From contig CM067082.1 of NCBI GenBank assembly GCA_034008185.1, positions 99,443,311-99,507,310 of the forward strand: a stretch of 64,000 nt of DNA. The letters run 5' to 3'. Under the pieces are notes generated by a model, which was not told where the DNA came from, did no database searches, and saw only the letters and a program-made list of their open reading frames with translations. Positions 13,240 through 25,317 of this stretch are shown in pieces (the first letter of the stretch is position 1; every line of letters starts with the position of its first letter). The position numbers and the translations under genes were made by a program. The DNA is from Gorsachius magnificus. Its lineage: Eukaryota > Chordata > Aves > Pelecaniformes > Ardeidae.

Positions 13240-13880
13240 AACCTGAACAGTAGGCAGCGGTTGGGTTCAGCTCTCTTGGCCTGTGGAGAAGGAACCGGGG
13301 ATGCAGCCCACGGGAGCAAGCAGGAGAGACCCCATTAAGAGGCTGGAGCGGACGTCCTTCACAGGGTAAGTGCCCAGCCAGGGGAGGCAGCAGGGGAGGC
13401 ACCATGGGGCTCTGCTCTGCCTGCCAGCTGGGATGGGACAAGCTCTGCAGGCTTGGAAAGGACCTCTCAGTGGTACAGCAGGCCCAGCTCCGGCACAGCA
13501 TGGGCCAGGAGAGCAGTCTTTCTGGGTGAGGGCGTGGAGATGCCTCCTCCCTTGGCAGGCCCCCACAGTCACCACTGTCAGCACCAGTTAACGGAGCAGC
13601 CCGCTTGCACCCCGCACACCGGGTGGCAGTGGTAATGCAGCCTCGCTCAGGAAGGAGTAACCCAACAGGGACGTACAAAATCATCAGATTGCAGTTTCCT
13701 GGAGAAGGAAACTTCAGGAGACCACAGGGAGGTGACATTCCCAAGATGACTAAGTACGTGCTCTTCCCTTATGAGGTGAAGGCACATCGTGGCGCTGCAG
13801 CGCGGGCTGCGCAATGCCGGCCACAGAGTTGCCAATTAACACCGAATGTCAGCGCAGGCTTACAGTAAAGCCCTGCGTAG
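13240..13880. other. GC-rich islet in AT-rich intron
   Basis: About 640 bp much richer in G+C than both flanks, with several CpGs (CATCGTGGCGCTGCAGCGCG, GGGTGGCAGTGG). A 223-codon frame is open on the minus strand (13073-13744), starting MGMSPPCGLLKFPSPGNCN. It has no recognisable domain, and plus-strand frames overlap it (13370-13591, 13605-13868), as is usual in GC-rich DNA. A donor-like ACAGG|GTAAGTG occurs near 13362 on the plus strand. It could be an old LTR or repeat, a retrocopy remnant, or a regulatory islet. Not identified. Confidence 0.5.
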
Positions 13881-16800
13881 ATGCTGAGCACTGTGCAAGT
13901 AAACTTGATAAGATTCAGCAGAGTTCAGGACAGAAAATGTCTCGACTAACACATGAAACTGCTTGCTTAAAGGTTGGGGAAATACAAATTAAACCTTTTG
14001 CTCAATAGAGGAGTCAGATTAACTAAGGGAAGGAAATGGCAGTTTTGGCTAATCAGTTTGAAATGTCTGGAAGGCTCAAAATATAGTAAGAATATATCTC
14101 CAAGAAAAGAAAGGTCTCCAAAATCCATAAGATTCTATTTTTTTTCTAAAATAAACGGCGGCTGCATAACAGCATAGACATAGCTTTTCTTTTAGATGGG
14201 AGTAATTTTATTGTTGAAAGCATTAACCTGTTGTTAAAGGCAAACAAACAATGTCTGCAAATGATTTGAAACAATACTTTCTTTCTCTCAGTCTTCAAAT
14301 TATGCAAGAGTTTTACAGATGATGGAAATACTGAAATGCATTTGTCAATAGTTATTTTCAAAAACCTGCTAGTGAGTGTGTTTGCTTCTTAAAACCAATT
14401 CAACCAGCTTTGTACATTAGTGACTCTCACTACAGCAAATACGTATGTTCACACAATGGATGAAGTTTCATAGCCACTACATAGGGTATAATCTATTATG
14501 TTTAATTAGCAAAGGGAGAATAACAGTCAAGATTGTTCCGGGTGGGTAAGAAATGCTTGTAAATATGTATAGACAACTCAGTCCAAGTTCATAAGATGCT
14601 GCTATTCAATCACGAAGCAATGAATGCTACACATGAATAAAAAAAGAGGCTTTTTTTAAACTGATACGTGGAAAAGTAAATTCTATTGCAAAGAATTGCC
14701 ATGTAGCCTTCTTTAAAACTACTCCTCTTTTTTGCTGGAACAAGGCGCTTGGAGAAGTTTTTCTTACAGAATCAGTTGTGATGGATCCAATGTCTGAACA
14801 TTTATTTCACCCTTTATCCAGGCAACATTGTTTAGAACAAATGAAATAAGTAAAGCACATAGCAGACAAGTCTCTCTTGGTTTACTGTACTGAAATGCAA
14901 CCTGATCTAATATGCAATATGATAGCCACATATAGCATACACACACATGCTGGATTTGGTTTGTAAAGGCAAATTACTTTCTTTTGGGTTTAACAAATTA
15001 TTGTTATAGGTGTATATAAAGTATGGGAGAAAAGACTTTATCTAAATGAGAAAGTTCTAACTAAGATAAGAAGCAATAGACACATAGGTTTTTGTAAGCT
15101 CTTTCTGTCTGTGTGGCAGCAGCCAAATATAAATGTCATTCAGAGAATATTGTCAAGATATTTTAAAATATGAGCCTTCAGTAGATGAAAACCGCATTCA
15201 GGTTAGAAACATGACAATTCATGTTTAGTTTGTGTTTGCAATAGCTCTTTGTGTAGTCAGCGCCATTGTTCCTCTTGTCCAGAAATTTTTCCCTATTGGA
15301 AGTATTGCTGAAGCAGCCAGAGAACATCTCAAGTCAGCTCTGGACTCCTTACTTTCTTAAGATATTCTACCAGAAACTAGTTTTTTAATCACTAGACTTA
15401 TACTAGTGAGGGATTAGGCTTCCAGCGATTTAATAAAGGCAACTGACGAACTCCTACTCCATGCATCGATACTCTTTTAAGGAAAGAAAAATATCTAAAC
15501 GTACATTCGACTTTTCTCCTCTGATGAGGCATAATCAATTCTGAAATAGTGGTTAGGGCGTCAACATCTAGGCACTTACATAAATGTGTCTTTGATGTTC
15601 AAAAGCATTAAGCACAATCTGCTCTGTCAGAAATCAATGGAAAAAAAATAAGCCATTTTATGTAAATATTTAAAATTATAATCAGGTTCCTATGCATTTA
15701 CATAAATTTGAAAACTGCTGACTAATTATTGCTCTCCAAGCTGATGTTTTCATAACAAATACATTACAGTTTCTAACAAAGAGCCAGCTTCTGAGTCAAT
15801 GGAGGCCTCACACATATTTAGAAAAATAATACCTTCCCAAGATTATCTCCACTGCTTTTGTCTGCTTACTAAATCCTAGTCTTGAATAAACTCATTGATC
15901 ACGATTTGACTGAAATACGATAATTTAATAACAATTTTTACAAATTCTCTGTACAAGCCACTAAGTAAAAGATTTTGCCCAAATAGCATACTCTTAGCTT
16001 TTATACAAGTACTGAAATTATTTTTGATCTTTATTTTTTACTTATGGTTTATGATCTAATAATCTCTGGGGTTTTCATCAAAAAGTAATAATTGCTAACT
16101 GAAAATTTAAAACCAATAAGTCAGTAGTGGACAGACAAGAAATGTAGAAAATATTTAACGTGTAGCAAGTGAAGATGAGCTACCACTTGTACTTAATTAC
16201 AAATAAAGTGAAAAAGACCCTTACTGAGTAAAATATCTGCTCTACTTCAGGTAGCAAAAAATTCACAGTGTTTGTCTTAAAAACAAAAGGCTACTTCCTC
16301 CGATGAGCAATTTTTAGAGGTATTTTCACACAATCTGCATCTTTGATTTAACTTTCATTTTCAAGTCAAACAAGCAAATGCACTCAAGCAATAACAACAA
16401 ATAGTATACACTGTATTCATGAACAATGAAAATTGTATGTGCAATGCTGTCCTGGTGTACCTATGCATGGCTGTGTTTATATCCAGGCAAATCTGTCATT
16501 ATTCTGGTCCATCATTATTATTTTAGGTAAATAGCTCTGCATCACTGGCATCTTGAAAATGAGTAGACTGGTGCATCTTACCAACCTGCAAGGACAATGA
16601 ATTTTTGAGCTGAAAAGTAACACTCTCTTATAATTGCAAAATTCGATTGAAAAGTGCCAATTCAGTGCCTTCTAGTAGATATAGTCTGTATACCACCGCT
16701 CTGTTTTTTTTTTTTCAGCCTGTGGGTTCTTTGCCAGGGTAATGGTTCCTTCTCTCCTCTTCTGCTTGTCTGAGCCACTGCATTAAATAACAGAAAGATT

Positions 16801-19800
16801 GTCCACAGTACTTCACAAGAGAGGTATCTGGTTAGAAATCAAAGCCCAAGGAGGGGTAACACCCAAACTACATCTCCTAAAACTGCTTAGGAAGCAATTC
16901 TGATTTTTTGCAGGGGAGGAAGAGAAGGAAATAATTATATAAAAAAAATGTTTGGTAGCTTTTGTTTCAGAATGGATTATGGATCTTTTTGTCTGTTTTT
17001 TGATGAACTGTTGTAAACTCCCAAAGAAATCTGACAGTACTCTTATTATTGCATCAAAAGAACATTTTTTCCCCCACAGAATATAGCTTCAGTGGAAAGT
17101 TTTCAATCAGGCTTACTTGCAACAAAGAATAAATACAAGGAGAACAAAAGGTATGCATGTTTGTTTTTTTTTTCTTTTTCAGGATGCTGTAAGAATTTTG
17201 CAAGATGCTTACAATACTGAGGAAAGAAGAATTTTGCACTGATAAAATGCTGTTTGAATGACATGCTTTACCAGTCCCAGTTAATTAAGGAGTTTACAAA
17301 TGACTGCTGTTGCTGCTGAAGCTCTGCTCAGTCTGAGATATCACATCATGAAGAACCAACCCAAAATTTCTTTCTGCTCAGCTTGACAGATACTGAACTA
17401 CTGTTGGGACAGTTCTGAGGAATAAAACTGCTTCAAAGAGGTATGCTCACAATGCATAGTTATAAAGCAATCTTTAATGCAAAAACTAGGAAGAAGATAC
17501 AAGATTGAAATACATGGGTCTGTAAGAGCTCTTCAATGGTCTGTGAACTTTATGTTACAACAGTAGAGTATCTGTCTGTTAACTGACAGGTTTTGAAAAA
17601 AACCCAGCTACAACCTTTAGCTATACTGAAAATTATAAACTTACAAGATCTTAGACCCCCCAGTTCCTACCAATTTGCAATTCTTAATCTTTTCTACCTA
17701 AAACTTTGTTTCCTCACTGAATTTTCTAATTAAGCTATTTAATCAAATTTATTGTCAACATCTCATTTTTAAAGAAAAGATGAAATATAAGTTAAAACAA
17801 ACAAAAACAACAACAACCTCAATCATTTCCACTCATTTCTTTTAATCAGCTTGGGTCCTTCTGGTAGTAACTTTTTGAGTCCTTAGAATTGTTTTCTTCC
17901 AAAGATCCTTGATCCCTTGGGGCACTGCTGTGCAGACAGATGAGTAATTAAAGCCAAGGAGAGATCAAATGGACTGTACACTCTTTTCATTCAGAGGTGG
18001 TTAAACTGCTTCAGGTGGCCTTGTCTACACTGAGGAATTATTACAAGAAATTCCATCACTACCAAAGCTATTTCAACTTCAGCAGTATCAGTATTGCTTT
18101 GAATTTTAGAGTAGACCGCACTGTAATAGCAGTATTTTCAAGCATATGTGCTCATATCTGATGTTAGCATCTAAGTTTGTTATGGTAGATTTTATTTGTT
18201 CATTGCAAAATGTCCTTTAGCATAAACAACAATTCTTAGTCTCTCCAAATCCTATGGGCAACCTTTATGCAGTTTTCTATGCTTTTAAGAAACAGCTCTG
18301 TATTTATTCTAAACAGGTGAAATATAAACCATTTAACAATACTGATATTTAAATTGAGCTTTACAGAGAGAAAACAATTATACTGTCTCACTGACAAATG
18401 GGAGTGTTGTCCGAACTATCTATCCTTTCTTTTACAGGCTCTGCATACAACTGATTCAGCAACACATTTAGACTTGGTTCATACGGCACGAGGTGCAAGA
18501 TTAATTTAAAATATAATTTAAGCCAGGATTTTCCAGGTTCTTTTTAACCTCAATGAGGGAAAAAAGAGGGAAAACAGATCTCTCTTTGCTTCTTCTAGAT
18601 GTGCCACATCTTCAGAGCATGATGTACAGGTCAGTTTTGTAGTCTCTTTTTTCCTCAAGAGATGTGTGAAAGTGTGGTGTCTAGCTTTTGAGTTAATATT
18701 TGCAATACTAATTTCTCATTGTCTAAGGTTCTAATGGCAAAAATCTCACTGAACTCAATGGGCATTTCTCAGCTAGTGTGTGTCCTTTATGTACATAAGG
18801 GCTTTCATGCAAAATCCTGTTTCATTGAACTTTAAGTAGTAAAACATAAAAATGAAACAGTAAAGCAATATAAAATAAATGTACAACTTGAAAGAGAAAC
18901 TGCTATGTACCTTGAAATAAAGAAAAAAAACCCCTACTGGTCTACAAAGCACAGCTCACTTCAGCAAAGAGGATGGGAAGAAACATTTTGCCTAACCGCC
19001 TAAATAAATAATTACACAGCTTTCATCCTAATTAAGACAACACAAAGACAACATTTTGATCCCTGCTATTGAACTCTCATTATTCTGAGATGCTTTTCCT
19101 AAGAAAACTGGATGAAATGACATTAGAACTGTTCAAATATACTGAATATAAATCTGTTTTAGTCTTAGTGCAACTCATGGAGCAGTTACAGATCACTGAG
19201 TGTAAGTGGTGTTTCAGGTTTACTTTTTTTTTTCTCCTCTCTTTTTTCTTCACTGTCTAGTGGTGTAATGGGCCCTTTTGCCCTTTATGTTCTATTGTTG
19301 TTATTTGCATTTTCTACTTCATGCAGAGAGAGCTGCCCAATTAGGAAGACCAGAGTAAGCTTCTACAGTATTGCTGTTTAATACTGTTAGTTTATCTGTT
19401 AATTAATGTGCTACTCTACCCAATCTAATTAGATTTTTTTACTGCAAAGATAAGTCAGGGAAATCATTATGAAGAAATATGGAAGGAGGAGGTTGGTGGG
19501 AGGCTCAGAAATATTTATTGTTAGAATTTGTTATGTGTGATGTACATAGATTTGTTACTGTCTCCTCTTCATTCACCCATGCCCACAACCTTGTCAGGCT
19601 TTTGTCAAGAAGGATGCAGTTCATTTGCCATAAATAATTCTTATTCCCACTAGTGAGCTGCTTCTCTTCTCTATCTCCATCTCTGCCATGCCCTGTTTTT
19701 CCCTTTTCCTGCTTCTTCCTCAATTTTAATACCAAGGCCTTCTGTTTTTCGTGTTTGCACTTCACAATTAAGTGCCTTAAAGTTCATTTATGACTTTTGT

Positions 19801-22200
19801 GAAGTCATACAAAGATGACACTTCACAGATATACTTCAAAAGGGCCAGAGTGCATGTACTTACAAGAACTGAAGATGAAGTCAGAGTCCTGTATTTTACT
19901 CACAACACCGTAAAAATATGAAAAAGAAAGATTAAACATTCCAGTAAAACCAACCTCCTCTTCTTCAGAATTTAACATTCATTATGATTGCCTTTTTTCC
20001 AGTTGCCTCCCAGGGGCCAGGCAGCAGAGAGGCTGGTGGTGGTGGGAAATAAGTTAAGATACCACTGATCAGTACTGCTTACATCTTTCAGGACTCACTT
20101 GGCAGGAATTTTCTCTGGAAACAAGTGAAATTACCCTGGAATTTACTGAAAATTGGTGATGAAAGATAGCACAATTTGTGCTCTACTTATTATAAGATTC
20201 AAAGGACACATCTGATCAGATATTTTCCTTTGCATTTTTAAATATGGAAAATAAATTTTTGCTTTTAAACTGAAATAAACTGATTTGTACTATTTTTGAA
20301 TAGTGAAAACAACGACTTAATTAGCCTTGTAAGCTGTTGTATATATCACAAATAGCAATCTTGGACCTTTGTTAATATTCCTATTTAGGAAATAGAATAA
20401 CATCTAGGGGTTCCTTCTGACATCAAAGCTATGAAATGTCTGCAACTAAGGGGAATCTTGCTTTTGTCATTAAAATTCATAAATACTTAAAATGTGGTAA
20501 GCACAAAAAATAAAGGGGATCAGCAAAATACAGTACACTTGCAAGAGCAGTTTATACAATTTAGAATAAGTCTTTAGAATCACTAAATCATTTCATATAC
20601 CATATTACACATTGCATAGATCATGATGAGGTGGGAGATGGTGTATCAGCGTATCTTGACTTACTGGAAATTAAATTAATTTACAATGTTTAATGAAGCT
20701 CCTTTATTCTCTGTCACTCAGAGGTGGCTTTTCTTCTATCTTAAACAGATTCCATTTCATGTACAAAAAAGTTTTTTCTCTCTGCACCTTGGATTTTTAA
20801 GCCATAATAATACTGAATAACCTAGAACATGGCCTAAAACATAATTCTGTGTTTGAAATGAGTCTTTGTTACCAGTAGTATGGAAAGTACAAATCCTTGT
20901 CAAGAGTGATTATACATTATTTTAATTATTTTTATAGCATCGACTAATGAATTAGATCAAATATCTGTTTGATGGAAAAAATAAGATGGCAAGCAACCAG
21001 CACCACAGTCTTGTTGGATTTGGGGTAGCTTATGAAATGTACTAATAAATTTTGCTTTATTTTTTCTAAAAGTTATTTTTGCTCATTCCTGATGACTAAG
21101 AAAGCTGTTATTTTATAAAGCCAAGGATTTTAATGACAGACTTAGTTTTTCAGTACAATTCCTGACAAAAACCTTTAAAAGTTTAAGGCAAAATAAGTAA
21201 AATTTATATAAAACCAGAAGTAATCTCCATCACTCTGTAAAATCTAAAATATTACACCAAATACACTAGTTACTTGGTGCCATAAAACCAAACACGAAAG
21301 GTCATTAAAATATTTTATTTTGTAATTGCGTATGGAAGTCTTTGTTTTGAATTTTTACTCTGACAATATGTGGGCTTGTAAAATCAGATCTAACTCATCT
21401 TATATCTCATGTTCTGATTATAGAAAAAAAATCTTCACAGGTGGCATGTAGCTTATTATAGAAAAATATTTAAAACATAACATAAATACAAGTAAGAGAC
21501 AAAAATGACTCCTTAAAATATCTGAAATGTAAGATTTCTGAAGCCTGGAAGAAAATTTATTCTGATCTACATTGTTATAATTAGCAATGGTCTGGTGAGA
21601 GACATATCTTTTTATTCATCATCAGAAGTCTAGATTTTTAATAGTACTGCAAATCTTGAAGATCCAAATGACATCTAGAAGGATTTTCAAAATTATGAAG
21701 ACATCCTCCCACCTATAAGCGTGAGTAAATATGAATCTTTAGACGTCTATATGCTTTGTAGATATAGCCCTAAGTACTCTGATGTAAATAATTCCAAGAA
21801 TTGTAAAGAACAGTTTATCTTAGTCTAAAATAAATATTGTTTGCAAAGACAATGATCACAACAAATTCCTCCAATAAGCAACAAAACACCTCCAGCCCTC
21901 AGATCAAGTACACCCTGCCTCAAATTCTAGAGTAAAACCATGTACTTTGCAATCTGATGTGATTATTAACAGATATGGGCTCACCAAGGGTATAGCACAT
22001 TTAGAAACAGAAAAAATACAGACATTATTCTGTACATCTTTTCCTGTCATTTTACCTATGCCAGTTAAAGAATTACAGCTACCTTATAAATATTGGCCTG
22101 GGATAACTTCCTCAGAGGTATTACATGGAAGTTACCTTGTCCCAGGAAGAAAGCACTTGTACTGAAGAAAATTTACTCATATTGGGAATCATGCTAACAC
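13881..22200. other. AT-rich intron sequence without a recognised gene
   Basis: No exon or known repeat recognised. 15640-15790 and 16440-16560 contain homeobox/POU-like words (TATGCATTTACAT, ACTAATTATTGCTC, TATGCATGG) and look like possible conserved non-coding DNA, but conservation cannot be judged from one sequence. Confidence 0.5.
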
Positions 22201-23315
22201 TCACAGAATCACAGAATCGCAAGGGTTGGAAAGGACCTCGGGAGATCATCTAGTCCAATCCCCCTGCTAAAGCAAGTTCTCCTAGAGCATGTTACACAGG
22301 ACTTCATCCAGGCGGGCTTTGAATATCTCCAGAGAAGGAGACTCCACAACCCCCCTGGGCAGCCTGTTCCAGTGCTCCATCACCCTCAGAGTAAAGAAGT
22401 TTTTCCTCATATTCAACTGAAACCTCTTATGTCTCAGTTTTTACCCATTGCCCCTTGTCCTGTTGCTGGACACCACTGCAAAGAATCTGGCTCCATCCTC
22501 TTGACTTCCATCATTAAGATATTTGTATGTATTGTTGAGGTCCCCTCTCAGTCTTCTCTTCTTCAGGCTGAACAAGCCCAACTCTCTCAGCCTTTCCTCA
22601 TAGGGGAGATGCTCCAGTCCCTTTATCATCCTAGTTGCTCTCCTCTGGACTCTTTCTAGGAGTCCCTCATCTTTCTTGAACTGCGGAGCCCAGAACTGGA
22701 CACTCTGTCCCCTTGTCCAGGTCATTGATGAACAAGTTGAACAAGACTGGGCTGAGTACTGAGCCCTGGGGAACTCCACTAACTACCAGCCTCCAACTGG
22801 ACTCTGCCCTGCCAATCAGACCCCACTGAGCCCTGTCGTTCAGCCAGTTCCCAACCCACCTCACTGTCCACTCATCCAACCCATACTTCTTGAGCTTCCC
22901 TATGAGGATGTTATGGGAGACAGCATCAAAAGCTTTGCTGAAGTCAAGGTAGACAACATCCACCGCTCTCCCCTCGTCTACCCAGCCGGTCATGCCATCA
23001 TAGAAGGCTATCATATTGGTCAGGCATGATTTCCCCTTGGTGAATCCGTGCTGGGTACTCCTGATGATCTTCTTTTCATCTACTTGCTTGGAGAGGACAC
23101 CCAGAATGAGTTGTTCCATCACCTTTGCAGGGACAGAGGTGAGACTAACTGGCCTGTAGTTCCCTGGGTCCTCCTTCTTGCCCTTTTTGAAGACTGGAGT
23201 GACATTGGCTATCTTCCAGTCCTCAGGCACCTCTCCTGTTCTCCATGACCTTTCATGGATGATGGAAAGTGGCTCAGCAATGTCGTCTGCCAGTTCCTTC
23301 AGCACTCCCAGATTT
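22201..23315 (-). mobile_element. CR1 LINE, 5'-truncated, RT domain with internal deletion
   Basis: The minus-strand reading from about 23305 gives the CR1 reverse transcriptase: [88 protein letters not shown]. Immediately after [11 protein letters not shown] the sequence jumps to [19 protein letters not shown], skipping the FADDTKLG catalytic motif and the thumb region. The rest ([37 protein letters not shown]) is in a different frame. The 3' UTR follows to CAGAATCACAGAATC at 22201, the CR1 3' microsatellite end. The element is a dead copy: 5'-truncated and unable to code for an active enzyme. Fairly young by its low number of stops. Confidence 0.93.
22700..22708 (-). other. Deletion junction inside the CR1 RT
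   Basis: The plus strand here joins ...CCAGAACTGGACACT to CTGTCCCCTTGTCC. Relative to a full CR1, roughly 400 or more bases between the FINDLDxGTEC codons and the YCVQFW codons are missing. GTGT-like microhomology at the junction could explain the loss. Confidence 0.75.
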
Positions 23316-24745
23316 TAGCAAATTTACTTCCATTCAGAGATGGCTGTAGGTTTGTCAAAATCTACAATATTTCTCAGAGGAGGTAGAGTTTTCCTGGGAC
23401 ATTCCAATCACAAATGCAACTTTAGCATTGTATAAATGCCTTTTTCAAGTCCTCCCACATCCTCTGGTTCTAATTTCCATCACAACCTCAATAAAAGGTT
23501 GATGTATTGCTCCAATTCCAAGTGCCACCTTAGTGGCCAGGAGCTGAATAAGCTGTATGGAACGTTGGCCTAGGCCAAATGCTGTGTGGTGGGAAGCAGG
23601 CGGCCAGCAAAGCTCCAAAGAACAACACAAAATTAGCTTGTGTTCCAGCATTTTGTCCAGCCTTCACCCATTTTGCAGCACCCCAGGGCATGTTTCTCCT
23701 TTCCCACTTATTCTCACACATGCCTACCACCCCTTTTCTTGTTTCTCTTAGCTACACAGAGTTGTGTGAACTCATTCTATGGAAATTTGGTACATACCTT
23801 AGAAACATACCTCAGAGATAGAAGTATGGGCCACTCAGTCATTCCACAATGCCCACTAAATGAAAGACAAAGTTGGCTGTCTCAGACTGTTGAACATATC
23901 TTTATGTGTTACAAACCCCACTATGTAATACACAGTGAGAGGTTTATTTGAGTCCCTCTCTAACTCCTTCAGTTCAGATGCTATATCCTTACAAAGGTAA
24001 ACAACGTGGATCCTTTTATGCATTTAAACATTTCTACCACAAAAGTGCAGATGATTATCTCTGAGCACTTTTCAGAAATGAATATACCAAGACTGGAGGC
24101 CCTATAATGATTTTTCAGAACACTTGTAACATTCAACAGAAAAGACATTTTGTTGAAACATTTTATTTTATAATATTATTGAACTATCCATCTCTATTAA
24201 ATTTGATCATTCCTTCTTAAAAAAAAAGATAATCCATCTTAATGGAATACTTGCTTTTGGTTCATAGAGTATTTGGCTGCTAGATTCACAAGCCAATGTG
24301 TACTCCACAGTGTTTTATAAATACATACTGACAACACTGTTTGAAAATAATACTAACTCATAATGCCATTCAAAATAGAGGACTGGCAAGCAAGACATTC
24401 ATTATTAGAATAGGCTATACTAGTAGATTGGAAAGTAATAAATGTATAATAAATTCATTCTGACTTACATAGCTCACATTTATCCATCATAGTAGCATGA
24501 ACAGACCCTTACTTTGATTATCAGTTCAGGGTTCATACCAGAAATGGACTCCTTAGAAAAATCAGACAAAGAAAAGCTCCTACAGCTTTGAAATCTTTCA
24601 AAGCTATCATAATATGTACAACAGATTTCATCTTCCAGTCAGCAAGGCTGAAGCTAACCTCTTTCAGAAGCAGCTTGAAAGAGAGGTAGGTAGGTGAGTT
24701 ATAGCTATTAGGATGGCTGAAGTGAAAGTTTTCTTCGTTTATCTC
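23316..24745. other. Intron sequence, nothing recognised
   Basis: No repeat family or exon recognised. Overlapping short frames at 23445-23951 on both strands are not convincing. Confidence 0.5.
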
Positions 24746-25317
24746 TGTACAGGGTCTGGCTGGGATGAAGTTACAAATTTAACATTCTTCATAGCAGTCC
24801 ATATGGTGCTGTGCTCCAAAACAGTGGCTAAAACAATGTTAACAAACCAGTGTTTGGGCTGCTACTGAACACGGTTTGCATGGCATCAAGGGTCTCCCTC
24901 TACATACACCACCCATGCCCCAGTGTCAGCGGACTGGCGTGGACAAAAGATTGGAAGGGGACATAGCCAAGACAGCTGACCCAAACTGATCAAAGGGATA
25001 TTCCATATCAAATGGTGTCATGCTCAGCGATGAAAACTCAGGGAAAAGAGAAGGAAGGGTGGTTATGGCATTTTTCTTTCCAAGTAACCCTGGAGCACGC
25101 TGAGGCCCTGTTTCCCAGGAAGCGGCTGGACATCTGCCTGCTGATGGGAAGTAGTGAATGAATTCCTCTTTTTGCTTCGCTTGCATGCGCAGCTTTAGCT
25201 TTTCTTAATAAACTGTCATGATCTCAGTTCCCAATTCTTCTTGCCATCCTTACATTTTTCTCCCCATCTTCGAGGAGAGGGAAGTCAGAAAAAGGCAGAG
25301 TGGGTGTACCCATCATA
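24746..25317 (+). mobile_element. Old solo LTR of the same avian superfamily (opposite orientation)
   Basis: Starts TGTACAGGGTCTGGCTGGGA. It then has AACATTCTTCATAGCAG, the conserved ACAGCTGACCCAAACTGATC block, ATTCCATATCAAATGG, a TATA-like GATGAAAACTCAGG, and TTCTTAATAAACTGTC (poly(A) signal AATAAA near 25206). The tail to about 25317 aligns loosely with the CTCTCCCC...GAGTGAGC part of the family and ends CCATCATA. Flanks ATCTC (24741-24745) and GTCTC (25318-25322) share TCTC, a likely target duplication. It is more diverged and of another subtype than the three minus-strand copies. It is antisense to CNTNAP. Confidence 0.8.

Noticed and set aside
18735..18770. Word like TCACTGAACTCAATGGGCAT, also at 48935-48965
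   Set aside because: Resembles a phrase frequent in old amniote repeats but is too short to assign to any family.
22667..23305. Intact reverse transcriptase gene
   Set aside because: It looks like one by its 212 codons, but it lacks the catalytic ADD motif and is a 5'-truncated CR1.
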